The position numbers and the translations under genes are program-made. Under the pieces are notes generated by a model. The model was not told the DNA's origin. It did not search any database and saw only the letters and a list, made by a program, of their open reading frames with translations. This document shows, in pieces, positions 9,182 through 17,697 of a DNA stretch of 64,000 nucleotides (position 1 is its first letter; the number at the start of each line of letters is the position of its first letter). The stretch is from Microbacterium thalassium (GTDB lineage: Bacteria > Actinomycetota > Actinomycetes > Actinomycetales > Microbacteriaceae), in the NCBI RefSeq assembly GCF_014208045.1, contig NZ_JACHML010000001.1, forward strand, positions 806,001 through 870,000, in the 5' to 3' direction.

Positions 9182-9961
9182 ATGGAATTCACTCTCGTCA
9201 TCACCCTGGCGCTCGCCGTGCTCGTCGGCGTCTCGCTCGGGCTCCTGGGCGGCGGAGGCTCGATCCTCACCGTCCCGATCCTCACGTACGTGCTCGGGAT
9301 GCCGCCCAAGGAGGCCATCGCCGCGTCGCTGTTCGTCGTCGGCACGACCGCCGTCGTCAGCGTCATCAGCCACGCGCGCGCGGGCCGCGTCGCGTGGCGC
9401 ACGGGGATCATCTTCGGGCTCGCCGGCATGACCGGCGCCTTCATCGGCGGGCTGCTGGGCGGATACATCCCCGGCGCAATCCTCATGCTGCTGTTCGCCG
9501 CGATGATGGTCGCCACCGCGGTCGCCATGATCCGCGGCCGCAAGAAGAGCGGCGGCGAGGGCGCCGAGCGCGGACACCTGCCGATCCTGCGGATCCTCCT
9601 CGACGGGTTCGCGGTGGGCCTCGTCACCGGCCTCGTGGGCGCGGGCGGCGGATTCCTCATCGTCCCGGCGCTGGTGCTGCTGGGCGGGCTCCCGATGGCG
9701 CTCGCCGTGGGCACGTCGCTGCTGATCATCGCGATGAAGTCGTTCGCGGGGCTCGGCGGCTACCTGCTCACCGTCCAGCTGGACTGGCCGGTCGTCCTCG
9801 GCGTGACCGCCGCGGCGATCGTCGGCTCGTTCATCGGCGCGCGCCTGGTCGGCATCGTCCCCGAGAAGGCGCTCAGGCAGGGGTTCGGCTGGTTCGTCCT
9901 GGCGATGGGCGCCTTCATCCTGTTCCAGGAGGTCCCACCCATCATCCAGTCGATGATGTAG
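9182..9961 (+). CDS. TauE/SafE family sulfite/sulfonate exporter
   Basis: A 259-residue polytopic membrane protein. It has two glycine-rich half repeats, one near the N-terminus (GLLGGGGSILTVPIL) and one at mid-protein (GLVGAGGGFLIVPALVLLGG), the hallmark of the TauE/SafE family; about eight hydrophobic segments can be counted. In a persulfide operon its most likely cargo is sulfite made by the dioxygenase. ATG 9182 is preferred because GAGG lies seven bases upstream; ATG 9176 would leave only one base between the site and the start. It is convergent with a nitroreductase gene. Confidence 0.88.
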   Translation: MEFTLVITLALAVLVGVSLGLLGGGGSILTVPILTYVLGMPPKEAIAASLFVVGTTAVVSVISHARAGRVAWRTGIIFGLAGMTGAFIGGLLGGYIPGAILMLLFAAMMVATAVAMIRGRKKSGGEGAERGHLPILRILLDGFAVGLVTGLVGAGGGFLIVPALVLLGGLPMALAVGTSLLIIAMKSFAGLGGYLLTVQLDWPVVLGVTAAAIVGSFIGARLVGIVPEKALRQGFGWFVLAMGAFILFQEVPPIIQSMM

Positions 9962-9990
9962 CTGCCCGTCATCGGCGACGTCATATGCAG

Positions 9991-10054
9991 TCGCCGAGTG
10001 CACATGTCATGAGAGGTTCACAACGTGTGCACTCGGCGAGAGCATGTGCACTCG
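9991..10054. repeat. Inverted/direct repeat between convergent genes
   Basis: TCGCCGAGTGCACATG (9991-10006) pairs with CGTGTGCACTCGGCGA (10024-10039), 16 bp with one mismatch. A third partial copy, CATGTGCACTCG, lies at 10043-10054. It may act as a bidirectional terminator for tauE and the nitroreductase gene. Confidence 0.65.
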
Positions 10055-10070
10055 ACGGGAGTGGGGGGAG

Positions 10071-10652
10071 TTACGCGTCCACCAGGACCGACTCCGCCAG
10101 GGGGCGGCGGGTGCGGGGGGCGCTCTCGCGCGCCTGGACCTCGTCGGAGGCGGCGCGCAGGTCGCCCAGCGCGCCGACGGCGATCACCGTGATCGGGGTG
10201 AGGGCGCGGTCGAGGTCGAAGGCCTCGGCGATCGCGGCACGGTCGAAGCCGCCCATCTGGTGCGTGGCGAGGCCGCTCGCGTGGGCCTGGATCGTGAAGT
10301 GGGCGGCGGCCTGGCCGGCGTCGTACTCGGCCCACACGAGGGGCTGTCCGTCGCGCTCGCTCTCGGCCACGAACGCGACCAGTGCGCCGGCGGCGGGTGC
10401 CCAGGCCGCGTTGAAGCCGCTGAGCGCGGCGACGATCTTCGCGTGCTCCGCCGTGCCGCGTCGCGCCACGATCGCCCGCCACGGCTGGAGATTGGCGGCG
10501 GTGGGCGCCCAGCGGGCGGCCTCGAGGGAGCTCGCGAGCGCGGCCTCGTCGATGGGTGCCGCGGCGTCGAAGACGCGCGTGCTCCAGCGCTCGGCGAGGA
10601 CGTCCAGGATGGGCGCGTCGGTGGCGGCGGTGCGGGTCAGAGCGGTGGTCAT
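10071..10652 (-). CDS. Nitroreductase family protein
   Basis: A 193-residue flavin-dependent nitroreductase-fold protein. The FMN-binding N-terminal segment (RWSTRVFD, then ARWAPTAANLQPWRAIV) is typical, as is the central GQAAAHFTIQAHASGLATHQMGGFD. Such enzymes use NAD(P)H and FMN to reduce nitro groups, quinones or other small electrophiles. ATG 10652 has GGGAG about seven bases upstream; the frame stays open further up but without coding character. It has its own promoter and sits convergent with tauE; the substrate is unknown. Confidence 0.88.
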   Translation of the reverse strand: MTTALTRTAATDAPILDVLAERWSTRVFDAAAPIDEAALASSLEAARWAPTAANLQPWRAIVARRGTAEHAKIVAALSGFNAAWAPAAGALVAFVAESERDGQPLVWAEYDAGQAAAHFTIQAHASGLATHQMGGFDRAAIAEAFDLDRALTPITVIAVGALGDLRAASDEVQARESAPRTRRPLAESVLVDA

Positions 10653-10703
10653 GCGGGCTCCCGGGGGATGGAACGGATGCTGCCGGGACGCCGTCGGCCC
10701 GCA

Positions 10704-10732
10704 TCCATACAAACGCATGAATCTGTGCGCAA
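10704..10732 (-). promoter_or_regulatory. Candidate promoter of the nitroreductase gene
   Basis: On the minus strand TTGCGC (10732-10727) and TATGGA (10709-10704) are 17 bp apart, about 50 bp before the nitroreductase ATG. Confidence 0.45.
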
Positions 10733-10755
10733 TTCCCAGGTGCGCCGCCGAGGTG

Positions 10756-12129
10756 TCAGCGACCGCCGGCCGCGGGCTCGTCGCCCGGGCCGTCGGCGAC
10801 GCCGACCGCCGACTCGGCGGCGGGCCCCTCGACCGGAACATCGGCGGCTCCGTCCGCGGGCTCATCTGAGGGAGCATCCGGCAGAGACCGCATGGTCCAG
10901 AACGGTCCGAACACGACGAACGTCGCCGACAGCAGTCCGCCGATCGCGCCGATCCACATCGTCGTCACCGTGCCGAGCCACTCTCCGAGGCCCCCGGCGA
11001 TCAGCGCGGCGATCGGCATGACGCCCCACACCACGAAGCGGATCGAAGCGTTCATGCGCCCCAGCAGGCGATGCGGCGTGATCCGCTGGCGGAAGGTCAC
11101 CTGGGTGATGTTGTAGACCAGGACGGCGAAGCTCATGGCGAACGACTGCAGCACCAGCAGCGGGAAGGCCAGCGCCGGGACGAGTGCGACGGCGGGCAGC
11201 GCGAGGCCCGCGAGCGAGAACGCGATGGACGACACCGGGATCGCCGGAGCCTCGCCGATGCGGCGCACGATGTGCGGCGTGGCGATGGCGCCCGCCAGAC
11301 CACCCACGGCTCCCAGCGCGAAGATGATGCCCATGCTCTCGGGCGAGAGGCCGAGCTCGCGCAGCAGGAAGATCGGCAGCAGCGTGAAGCTCAGCGTGCT
11401 GAACAGGTTCGACACGCTCGTGGTCGCGACGATGCGCCGCAGCAGCCGGTTCCCGAAGACCCATCTCAGGCCCTCGCCGATCGAGCGCAGGAGCGGGTCG
11501 TGCTCGTGCGCGGCGGCGACCCTCTCGTGGTCGCGCGTGAAGAGCAGGGCGATCATCGACGCGAGATAGGTCCCGACCGTGGCGAGCACCGCGAGCGGAG
11601 CGGTCACGGCTCCGACCAGCCATCCGGCGGCGGCGGGACCCCCGATGTTCGCCAGCTGGGCCGTCGACTCGAATTTGCCGTTCGCCTCGGCGATCTGCCG
11701 CGACGGCACCAGTGAGGGCACGAGCGACTGGTACGAGACGTCGAAGAACACGGTGGCGACGCCGAGCACCAGAGCGACCCCCACCATGTGCCACACCTGC
11801 AGCATCCCGGCCCACCACAGCAGCGGCAGCGCGGCGAGGGCGATGGCGCGCACCGCGTCGGCGGCGATCATGACGTGCCGCTTGCGCAGGCGGTCGATCC
11901 AGGCCCCGGCGGGCAGCCCGATCAGCAGGAAGGCGGCGACGTTGGCGGCGTTGAGCACTCCCAGCTCGAACTCGCTCGCATCCAGCATGAGCACGGCCAT
12001 CACGGGCACCGCCAGTTCGGCGACCTGCGCGCCGAGCTGGCTGAGGGCCTGACCGCTCCAGATCGTGAGGAAGTTGCGGTCGTGCCACAGCGACCGCGCA
12101 GCGGTCGGCGCCTCGACTGATTGGGACAT
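10756..12129 (-). CDS. MFS transporter (drug-efflux/enterobactin-exporter type)
   Basis: A 457-residue major facilitator with about 12 hydrophobic segments. LWHDRNFLTIWSGQALSQLGAQV at the N-terminus, GAWIDRLRKRHVMI in the loop 2-3 region and LVPSRQIAEANGKFESTAQ are typical of actinobacterial MFS_3/EntS-like exporters. The C-terminus is an acidic, Pro/Ala-rich tail of about 40 residues (DEPADGAADVPVEGP), unlikely to be part of the transport core. ATG 12129 lies within the first of two operators shared with the divergent winged-helix regulator, so the regulator most likely represses this exporter. The substrate, probably a toxic small molecule, is unknown. Confidence 0.88.
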   Translation of the reverse strand: MSQSVEAPTAARSLWHDRNFLTIWSGQALSQLGAQVAELAVPVMAVLMLDASEFELGVLNAANVAAFLLIGLPAGAWIDRLRKRHVMIAADAVRAIALAALPLLWWAGMLQVWHMVGVALVLGVATVFFDVSYQSLVPSLVPSRQIAEANGKFESTAQLANIGGPAAAGWLVGAVTAPLAVLATVGTYLASMIALLFTRDHERVAAAHEHDPLLRSIGEGLRWVFGNRLLRRIVATTSVSNLFSTLSFTLLPIFLLRELGLSPESMGIIFALGAVGGLAGAIATPHIVRRIGEAPAIPVSSIAFSLAGLALPAVALVPALAFPLLVLQSFAMSFAVLVYNITQVTFRQRITPHRLLGRMNASIRFVVWGVMPIAALIAGGLGEWLGTVTTMWIGAIGGLLSATFVVFGPFWTMRSLPDAPSDEPADGAADVPVEGPAAESAVGVADGPGDEPAAGGR

Positions 12130-12139
12130 GTCAATCAGT
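12116..12139. promoter_or_regulatory. Operator 1 of exporter/regulator pair
   Basis: ACTGATTG-N8-CAATCAGT is a perfect 8-bp inverted repeat that covers the exporter's start codon. It shares GATTG-N8-CAATC with operator 2, 31 bp away, which is three helical turns. Confidence 0.7.
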
Positions 12140-12144
12140 CTGCG

Positions 12145-12172
12145 AGAGTGATTGAGGATTGTCAATCGCTCT
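12145..12172. promoter_or_regulatory. Operator 2 of exporter/regulator pair
   Basis: AGAGTGATTG-N8-CAATCGCTCT has 10-bp arms with one mismatch and the same GATTG-N8-CAATC core as operator 1. It ends 14 bases before the regulator's start, next to a TATCGT that could be the regulator's -10. Confidence 0.7.
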
Positions 12173-12186
12173 CCTATCGTGGAGGC

Positions 12187-12699
12187 ATGACCGAGCGCGA
12201 CGAGCAGGAGCACGCGGAGTTCGTCGCTCGCGCGCTGAGCTCTCCGCTCCGCCTGCGGGTGCTGCGCCTGTGCCGCTTCTACGCCCGCACGAACAAGGAG
12301 CTCGCCGAGCTGCTCGAGGTGAACCCCGGGACGATGCTCCATCACGTCCGCACGCTCGTCGAGGCGGGCATGCTGGTTCCCGAAGAGGAGCGCACGGGTG
12401 CCCGCGGCTCGCGCGAGATCCCCTACCGGGCGACCGGGCTGTCGTGGGGCAGGCACTTCCCGAACCAGTCGGTCGTCGTCCTCGAGGCGATGCGCCAGCA
12501 GCTCCAGGGCGTCGACCCCGAGGACGTCGATTTCGGATGGCTCGGCCTCAAGCTCAACGCCGAGAGCAAGGCCGAGCTGGGGCGGCGCCTGTTCGAGCTG
12601 ATGGGGGAGTTCAAGGACCGCGGGCCCGACCCCGACGGCGATCCGTATTCGCTCGTGACGGTCATCCACCCCGATCTGAATCCGCCGCCCGCCGGCTGA
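12187..12699 (+). CDS. Winged-helix (ArsR-like) transcriptional regulator
   Basis: A 170-residue regulator with an N-terminal winged helix-turn-helix (about residues 10-85): ALSSPLRLRVLRLCRF, then NKELAELLEVNPGTMLHHVRTLVEAGMLV and the basic wing (RGSREIPYRATG). The C-terminal half may bind an effector; no metal-binding cysteine cluster is visible, so a metal sensor is unlikely. It is divergent from an MFS exporter and the two matching operators between them predict local repression and autoregulation. The ATG is preceded by GGAGG at very short spacing, and TATCGT six bases upstream also allows a leaderless transcript. Confidence 0.85.
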   Translation: MTERDEQEHAEFVARALSSPLRLRVLRLCRFYARTNKELAELLEVNPGTMLHHVRTLVEAGMLVPEEERTGARGSREIPYRATGLSWGRHFPNQSVVVLEAMRQQLQGVDPEDVDFGWLGLKLNAESKAELGRRLFELMGEFKDRGPDPDGDPYSLVTVIHPDLNPPPAG

Positions 12700-12877
12700 C
12701 TGCGGGGTCCGTCCGCGCGGGCGACGGCATCCGCTCCCCCCCCGGTGCGCGGACGGCACCGGCATCCGCCTCTCGTCGTGCACGGATGCAGGAGATCCGG
12801 CCCACCGCGCTTCACGACGCGCGAATTCCGCGCGTTCTTCCTGCGTTCTGACACGGATGCGCTCGTCCGCGGCACCG

Positions 12878-12883
12878 TACGGT
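12878..12883 (+). promoter_or_regulatory. Candidate -10 for a leaderless rraA mRNA
   Basis: TACGGT ends six bases before the ATG, which would put the transcription start at the start codon. No Shine-Dalgarno sequence is visible between the two. The 190-bp gap before this gene shows nothing else beyond a run of eight C. Confidence 0.4.
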
Positions 12884-12889
12884 GGGACC

Positions 12890-13354
12890 ATGACCGCCAC
12901 AGCCGACCTCTACGACGACCGCGGCGAGGAGCTCGACTCCCTCTCGCTGCAGCTGCAGGACATCGGCGGGCGCACCGCCTTCGACGGTCCGGTGCGCACG
13001 ATCCGCTGCCACCGCGACAACGCGCTCGTGAAGGCCACGCTCGCGACGCCCGGAGACGGCGCCGTCCTCGTCGTCGACGGCGGCGGATCGCTCGAGTCCG
13101 CGCTCGTCGGCGACCTCATCGCCGCGTCCGCGGTCGAGCACGGGTGGGCGGGGATCATCGTGCACGGCGTGATCCGCGACCGCGAGGCCATCGGCGACCT
13201 GCCGCTCGGAGTCAAAGCCCTCGGTTCGAATCCGCGCAAGAGCGCGAAGGACGGCGTCGGCGACGTCGACGTCCCCGTGACGATCGCCGGCGTCGTGTTC
13301 GCCCCCGGCAAGCACGTGTGGGCGGATGCCGACGGCGTGCTCGTCGAGCGCTGA
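12890..13354 (+). CDS. rraA: RraA family protein
   Basis: A 154-residue protein of the RraA/HMG-CHA aldolase family, close to the usual 160. It shows the ring-forming core GDGAVLVVDGGGSLESALVGDLIAASAVEHGWAG in two parts and the conserved HGVIRDREAIG loop, whose Arg and Asp bind Mg and substrate in the aldolase members. Family members either inhibit RNase E/G-type ribonucleases or cleave 4-hydroxy-4-methyl-2-oxoglutarate or oxaloacetate; the sequence cannot separate these roles. No aromatic catabolic genes adjoin it, which favours the regulator or oxaloacetate-decarboxylase role. It is convergent with zwf. Confidence 0.85.
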   Translation: MTATADLYDDRGEELDSLSLQLQDIGGRTAFDGPVRTIRCHRDNALVKATLATPGDGAVLVVDGGGSLESALVGDLIAASAVEHGWAGIIVHGVIRDREAIGDLPLGVKALGSNPRKSAKDGVGDVDVPVTIAGVVFAPGKHVWADADGVLVER

Positions 13355-13375
13355 CGCCTGCGCGCCGGCGCGCGA

Positions 13376-14743
13376 TCAGCCCAGCGGCACCCAGTCCGCC
13401 GGCCCCTCGGAGCCCGCCGGGTACTCGTCGAGCGGGACGTCTCCGCGCTGCCACGCGTCGAGGATCGGGGTGAGGATCCGCCAGCACTCCTCGGCGGCGT
13501 CGCCGCGGACCGCGAGCGCCGCGTCGCCGTCGAGGATCGACGACAGCACCTCGCCGTAGGCCAGCAGCGCGCCCTCGCCGAGCTTCGCGTGCAGGCGCGT
13601 GCGCGAGAGCTCGAACGGGTCCTCGCCGCCGTTGACGTTGAGCTCGAGCGACATGCGGTCGGGCCCCAGCATGAACCGCAGCACCGAGCCGGGCTCGTCG
13701 CCGGTGAACCCGTCCGGCAGGTGGTGCACGGGCCGGAACCGGATGAGGATCTCGTGCGTGGCCTCGCGGAGAGCCTTGCCGGACCGCAGCGTGAACGGGA
13801 CCCCGGCCCACCGCGCCGTGCGCACCTCGAACGTCGCCTCGGCGAGGGTCTCGGTCTCGTGGGACGGGTCCACGCCGGGCTCGTCGACGTACGCGGGCAG
13901 TTCACGCTCGCCGATTGTGCCGGCGGCGTAGCGGGCCCGGCGCGAGGAGTGCACCGCGTTGTCGTCCCACACGTGCGTCGCGCGGAGCGCGGCCCCCGTG
14001 GCATCGCGCAGGTCGACCTCCGTCAGCGTCGCGGGCGGCTCCATCGCGACGAACGCGAGCACCTGCAGCAGGTGGCTCTGGATCATGTCGACAAGGGCGC
14101 CTGCCTTGTCGTAATAGCGGGCGCGGCCCTCGAGCCCCAGCTCCTCGTCGAAGCGGATGACCACCGACTCCACGTGATGGGACGACCACACCGGCTCGAA
14201 GACGCGGTTCGCGAAGCGCGCGCCGAGCAGGTTCAGCGTGGTGGACCGACCGAGGAAGTGGTCGACCCGGAACACTTGGTTCTCGGGCACGAGGCGGCGA
14301 ACAGTCCGATTCAGCGCCTGCGCGCCGGCGAGGTCGGAGCCGAAGGGCTTCTCGAGAGCCAGGATCGTGCCCTCGGGCAGCTCGACGTCGGCCAGCGCCT
14401 CACACGCGGCCGCCGCGATCGCCGGCGGCACGGCGAAGTACAGGGCGAGGCGCCCGGTGGCCTGCGCCACGAGCTCCGTCAGATCGGAGGCCTTCGTGAT
14501 GTCGGCTGTGCGGTAGGTCGTCTCGGCGACGGAGTCGAACGCCGGCTCGGCGTCCGCCGACCGGAACGCCGCGCGGACAGCCTTCGCCCAGCGCTCGTCG
14601 GTCCAGTCGTCGATGCCCGCGCCGAGCAGGCGCACGCGCCGCTCGGGCTCGCGCGTCAGCAGCTGGCCGAGAGCGGGAAGCAGCAGACGCGACGTCAGAT
14701 CGCCGGATGCGCCCAGGATGAGAAGAGTGGTGTCACCGCCCAT
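13376..14743 (-). CDS. zwf: Glucose-6-phosphate dehydrogenase
   Basis: A 455-residue enzyme for the first, NADP-reducing step of the oxidative pentose phosphate pathway. It has the Rossmann GASGDLTSRLLLPAL at the N-terminus, LALEKPFGSDLAGA, and the active-site segment RVDHFLGR where the family normally reads RIDHYLGK; the FANRVFEPVW segment follows. It is about 50 residues shorter than the common form and has Arg for the usual Lys in the active-site peptide, so it may be a diverged paralogue. It stands alone, without tal, opcA or pgl nearby, and is divergent from a GH15 gene. ATG 14743 gives the correct N-terminus. Confidence 0.85.
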   Translation of the reverse strand: MGGDTTLLILGASGDLTSRLLLPALGQLLTREPERRVRLLGAGIDDWTDERWAKAVRAAFRSADAEPAFDSVAETTYRTADITKASDLTELVAQATGRLALYFAVPPAIAAAACEALADVELPEGTILALEKPFGSDLAGAQALNRTVRRLVPENQVFRVDHFLGRSTTLNLLGARFANRVFEPVWSSHHVESVVIRFDEELGLEGRARYYDKAGALVDMIQSHLLQVLAFVAMEPPATLTEVDLRDATGAALRATHVWDDNAVHSSRRARYAAGTIGERELPAYVDEPGVDPSHETETLAEATFEVRTARWAGVPFTLRSGKALREATHEILIRFRPVHHLPDGFTGDEPGSVLRFMLGPDRMSLELNVNGGEDPFELSRTRLHAKLGEGALLAYGEVLSSILDGDAALAVRGDAAEECWRILTPILDAWQRGDVPLDEYPAGSEGPADWVPLG

Positions 14744-14799
14744 GGCGGCCACGATAGCCCCCTGGCCCCGGATCGGTGAGGGCTGACAGAATCGCAGGC

Positions 14800-16593
14800 G
14801 TGCCCCAGCCCATCGAGGACTACGCGCTGCTGAGCAGCTGCCGCACCGCCGCGCTCGTCTCGCGCGAGGGGAGCATCGATTGGCTGTGCCTGCCGCGGTT
14901 CGACTCGGCATCCGTCTTCGCGGCCCTGCTCGGCGACGAGGGGCACGGATGCTGGAGCCTGCGCCCCCGCGACCCCGAAGCCACCAGCACCCGGCGGTAC
15001 GACGGCGATACGTTCGTGCTCGTCACGCGGTGGGAGTGCGCGAACGGGGTAGCCGAGGTCCACGACGTCATGCCGATCGACGGGCCGCGCACCGACCTGG
15101 TGCGGCGCGTCGTCGGCGTGAGCGGCACCGTGGAGTTCGTCCACGAGCTGCGGCTGCGCACCGACTATGCCCGGGCGCTGCCCTGGGTGCGGCAGGTCGG
15201 CTCGGAGCGGGCCCCGGCCCTCCTCGCCGTCGCGGGCCCGGACGCCCTCATCGTGCGCGGTGTCGAGCTCACCTCGGCCGACCACGTGCACGTCGGGTCG
15301 GTGCGGGTCGCCGCGGGCGAGACGACGGATGCCGTGCTGACGTGGTTCCCGTCGTACCACTCCGAGCCCGAGCCGCTCGACGTCGACCGCGCGATCGCGC
15401 GCACGAGTCGATGGTGGACGGACTGGGCGGCCCGCATCGAGCATGACGGTCCCCACCAGGACGAGGTGGTCCGCTCGCTCCTCGTGCTGCGCGCCCTCAC
15501 GCACGAGGACACCGGCGGCATCGTCGCGGCGGCCACGACCTCGCTCCCCGAGGACTTCGGGGGGTCGCGCAACTGGGACTACCGCTACGTATGGCTGCGC
15601 GACGCGGCGCTCACCCTCGAGGCGCTGCTCGCGCACGGGTTCGTGCGCGTCGCCCACCGGTGGCGGTCGTGGCTCGTGCGCGCGATCGCCGGAGACCCCC
15701 ACGACGTGCAGATCATGTACGGCATCGCCGGGGAGCGCGACCTGCCCGAGCGTGAGCTCGCCAGCCTTCCGGGGTACGACGGCGCCGCTCCGGTGCGGAT
15801 CGGCAACGGCGCCGTCGACCAGTACCAGGCGGATGTCATCGGCGAGGTCATGATGGCCCTCGAGGCCACGCGGGCCGCCGGCGCGGCCGAGGACTCGTTC
15901 TCGTGGGCGCTGCAGTGCGCGCTGCTCGGGCAGGTGGTGGAGTGGATCAAGCGCCCCGACCGCGGCATCTGGGAGATGCGGGGGGAGCCGCAGCTGTTCA
16001 CGCACTCGCGCGCCATGATCTGGGCGGCCCTGGACCGCGGCGTCCGCGCCGTTCGGGATGGCGGCCTCGACGGCGACGCCGACACGTGGGAGCGCCTGCG
16101 CGACGAGGTGCGCGAGGAGATCGACCGGCACGGGTACGACGCCGACCGCGGCCACTTCGTGCAGCACTACGGGTCGCCCGAGGTCGACGCGTCCCTGCTG
16201 CTGCTGCCGCAGTCGGGCTTCTGCGACTACGACGACCCGCGCATGCTCGGCACCGTCGCCGAGATCGAGAAGCAGCTGATGCGCGACGGGCTCGTGATGC
16301 GGTATCGCACCGAGAGCGCGGTCGACGGACTCGCGGGCGGCGAGCATCCGTTCCTCGCGTGCTCGTTCTGGCTGGTCGAGCAGTACGCGCAGACCGGACG
16401 CACCGACGAGGCGAGTGCGCTCATGGACCGGCTCTGCTCGTTCGCGAACGACGTCGGGCTGCTGAGCGAGGAGTACGACGTCGGCGCCGCACGCCACGCG
16501 GGCAACACGCCGCAGGCGCTGTCGCACCTCGCCCTGGTCCGCGCCGCGGACGCGCTCGGCGGACACTGCGGGCGCGCGGCGCTGCGCTCCTGA
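14800..16593 (+). CDS. GH15 family glycoside hydrolase (trehalase/glucoamylase-like)
   Basis: A 597-residue (alpha/alpha)6-barrel glycosidase. The N-terminal beta domain starts with IEDYALLSSCRTAALVSREGSIDWLCLPRFDSAS, the typical actinobacterial form. The barrel carries the family's NWDYRYVWLRDAALTLEALL and, near the end, LLSEEYDV followed by GNTPQALSHLALV, with catalytic acids expected around the Glu pair. Close actinobacterial relatives include acid trehalases, so trehalose is a reasonable substrate guess. No signal peptide, hence cytoplasmic. GTG 14800 is chosen; CAGAAT seven bases upstream could be the -10 of a leaderless mRNA. It is divergent from zwf, so freed glucose could feed the pentose phosphate route. 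Confidence 0.88.
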   Translation: MPQPIEDYALLSSCRTAALVSREGSIDWLCLPRFDSASVFAALLGDEGHGCWSLRPRDPEATSTRRYDGDTFVLVTRWECANGVAEVHDVMPIDGPRTDLVRRVVGVSGTVEFVHELRLRTDYARALPWVRQVGSERAPALLAVAGPDALIVRGVELTSADHVHVGSVRVAAGETTDAVLTWFPSYHSEPEPLDVDRAIARTSRWWTDWAARIEHDGPHQDEVVRSLLVLRALTHEDTGGIVAAATTSLPEDFGGSRNWDYRYVWLRDAALTLEALLAHGFVRVAHRWRSWLVRAIAGDPHDVQIMYGIAGERDLPERELASLPGYDGAAPVRIGNGAVDQYQADVIGEVMMALEATRAAGAAEDSFSWALQCALLGQVVEWIKRPDRGIWEMRGEPQLFTHSRAMIWAALDRGVRAVRDGGLDGDADTWERLRDEVREEIDRHGYDADRGHFVQHYGSPEVDASLLLLPQSGFCDYDDPRMLGTVAEIEKQLMRDGLVMRYRTESAVDGLAGGEHPFLACSFWLVEQYAQTGRTDEASALMDRLCSFANDVGLLSEEYDVGAARHAGNTPQALSHLALVRAADALGGHCGRAALRS

Positions 16594-16602
16594 CGGCGCG
16601 GG

Positions 16603-17697
16603 CTACGAGCCCAGCGCCTCGCGCAGCTTCACGCGGGCGCCCATGCGCAGCAGCGAGTTCCGGTAGATCTTCGCCGCCACCACGATCGCGCCCGCGCAGG
16701 TGGCGATCAGCAGTGCCAGCGAGATCAGCGGCTCCCACCACTGAGCTTCGCCGAGGAACAGCCGCACCGGCATCCCGACCGGCGCCGAGAACGGCACGTA
16801 CGACATGACGCCGATGACGACGGGGTTGTCGAAGAAGAACACCACCAGGAAGTAGGGGATCATGATGAGCATCGTCAACGGCGTCGTCGTCGAGCCGATG
16901 TCCTCCTGGCGGGAGACCATCGAGGCCGCCGCCGCGAACAGCGACGCGAGCAGCACGAAGCCGAACAGGAAGAACACCGCGAACCACGCGATCGGCTCGC
17001 CCAGGCCCTCGAGCAGCGCCCCCTGACCCGTCACGGCCAGGCCGACGAGCGCGATCGATGCCAGCAGCAGCACCTGGGCCATCGCCAGGACCGTGTTGCC
17101 CACCACCTTGCCCGCCAGCAGGGTCCGGACCGGGATCGCCGAGATCAGCAGCTCGACCACGCGCGTCTGCTTCTCCTCCACGACGCTCTGGGCGATCGTG
17201 CTGCCGAACAGCGATGCCGCGACGAGGAACACGACGCCGAACCCGATGGCGGCCACGTAGCCGAGGGCCGACGTGCCGGCTTCGGGGTTCAGCAGCTCGA
17301 CCGGCGGCAGCTGCGCGAGTGCCAGCAGCAGCTGGGTGGGCGGACTCGAATCGGCGATGACGGCGTATCCGGTCTGCGAGGCGGCATCGCCCACGACCGC
17401 GGCATCGACGGTGCCGTCGGCGACGAGCGACTCGGCCGCCGCGCGGTCGGCGGCATCCGTCAGCTCGAGACCGGGGATGCCCTCGACGTACTGCCGGGAA
17501 TCGGCCGTGACCGCGACCGGGGTGCCCCCGGCCGAGGCAGCCGCGAACCCGCCCCACAGGACGAGGGCGAGGGCGCCGAGCAGCAGGATCGCGGTGGAGA
17601 TCACGAAGGCCTTGCTGCGCAGCTTCGAGCCGATCTCGCGCTCGGCGACCAGCCACACGCTGCGCGGCATGCTCGGTGCCGGTGCGGGCGCGGTCAT
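16603..17697 (-). CDS. ABC-2 type exporter permease (NatB-like)
   Basis: A 364-residue ABC-2 permease. One N-terminal membrane helix (about 30-50) is followed by a large extracytoplasmic domain (about 55-165), then five or six helices (GYVAAIGFGVVFLVAASLFGST onward). The VVEEKQTRVVELLISAIP motif between helices is typical of NatB/CcmB-like permeases, as is the MVSRQEDIGSTTTPLT segment. The start overlaps the ATPase stop (ATGA), so the two subunits are coupled. Cargo is unknown; relatives export sodium or peptides. Confidence 0.88.
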   Translation of the reverse strand: MTAPAPAPSMPRSVWLVAEREIGSKLRSKAFVISTAILLLGALALVLWGGFAAASAGGTPVAVTADSRQYVEGIPGLELTDAADRAAAESLVADGTVDAAVVGDAASQTGYAVIADSSPPTQLLLALAQLPPVELLNPEAGTSALGYVAAIGFGVVFLVAASLFGSTIAQSVVEEKQTRVVELLISAIPVRTLLAGKVVGNTVLAMAQVLLLASIALVGLAVTGQGALLEGLGEPIAWFAVFFLFGFVLLASLFAAAASMVSRQEDIGSTTTPLTMLIMIPYFLVVFFFDNPVVIGVMSYVPFSAPVGMPVRLFLGEAQWWEPLISLALLIATCAGAIVVAAKIYRNSLLRMGARVKLREALGS

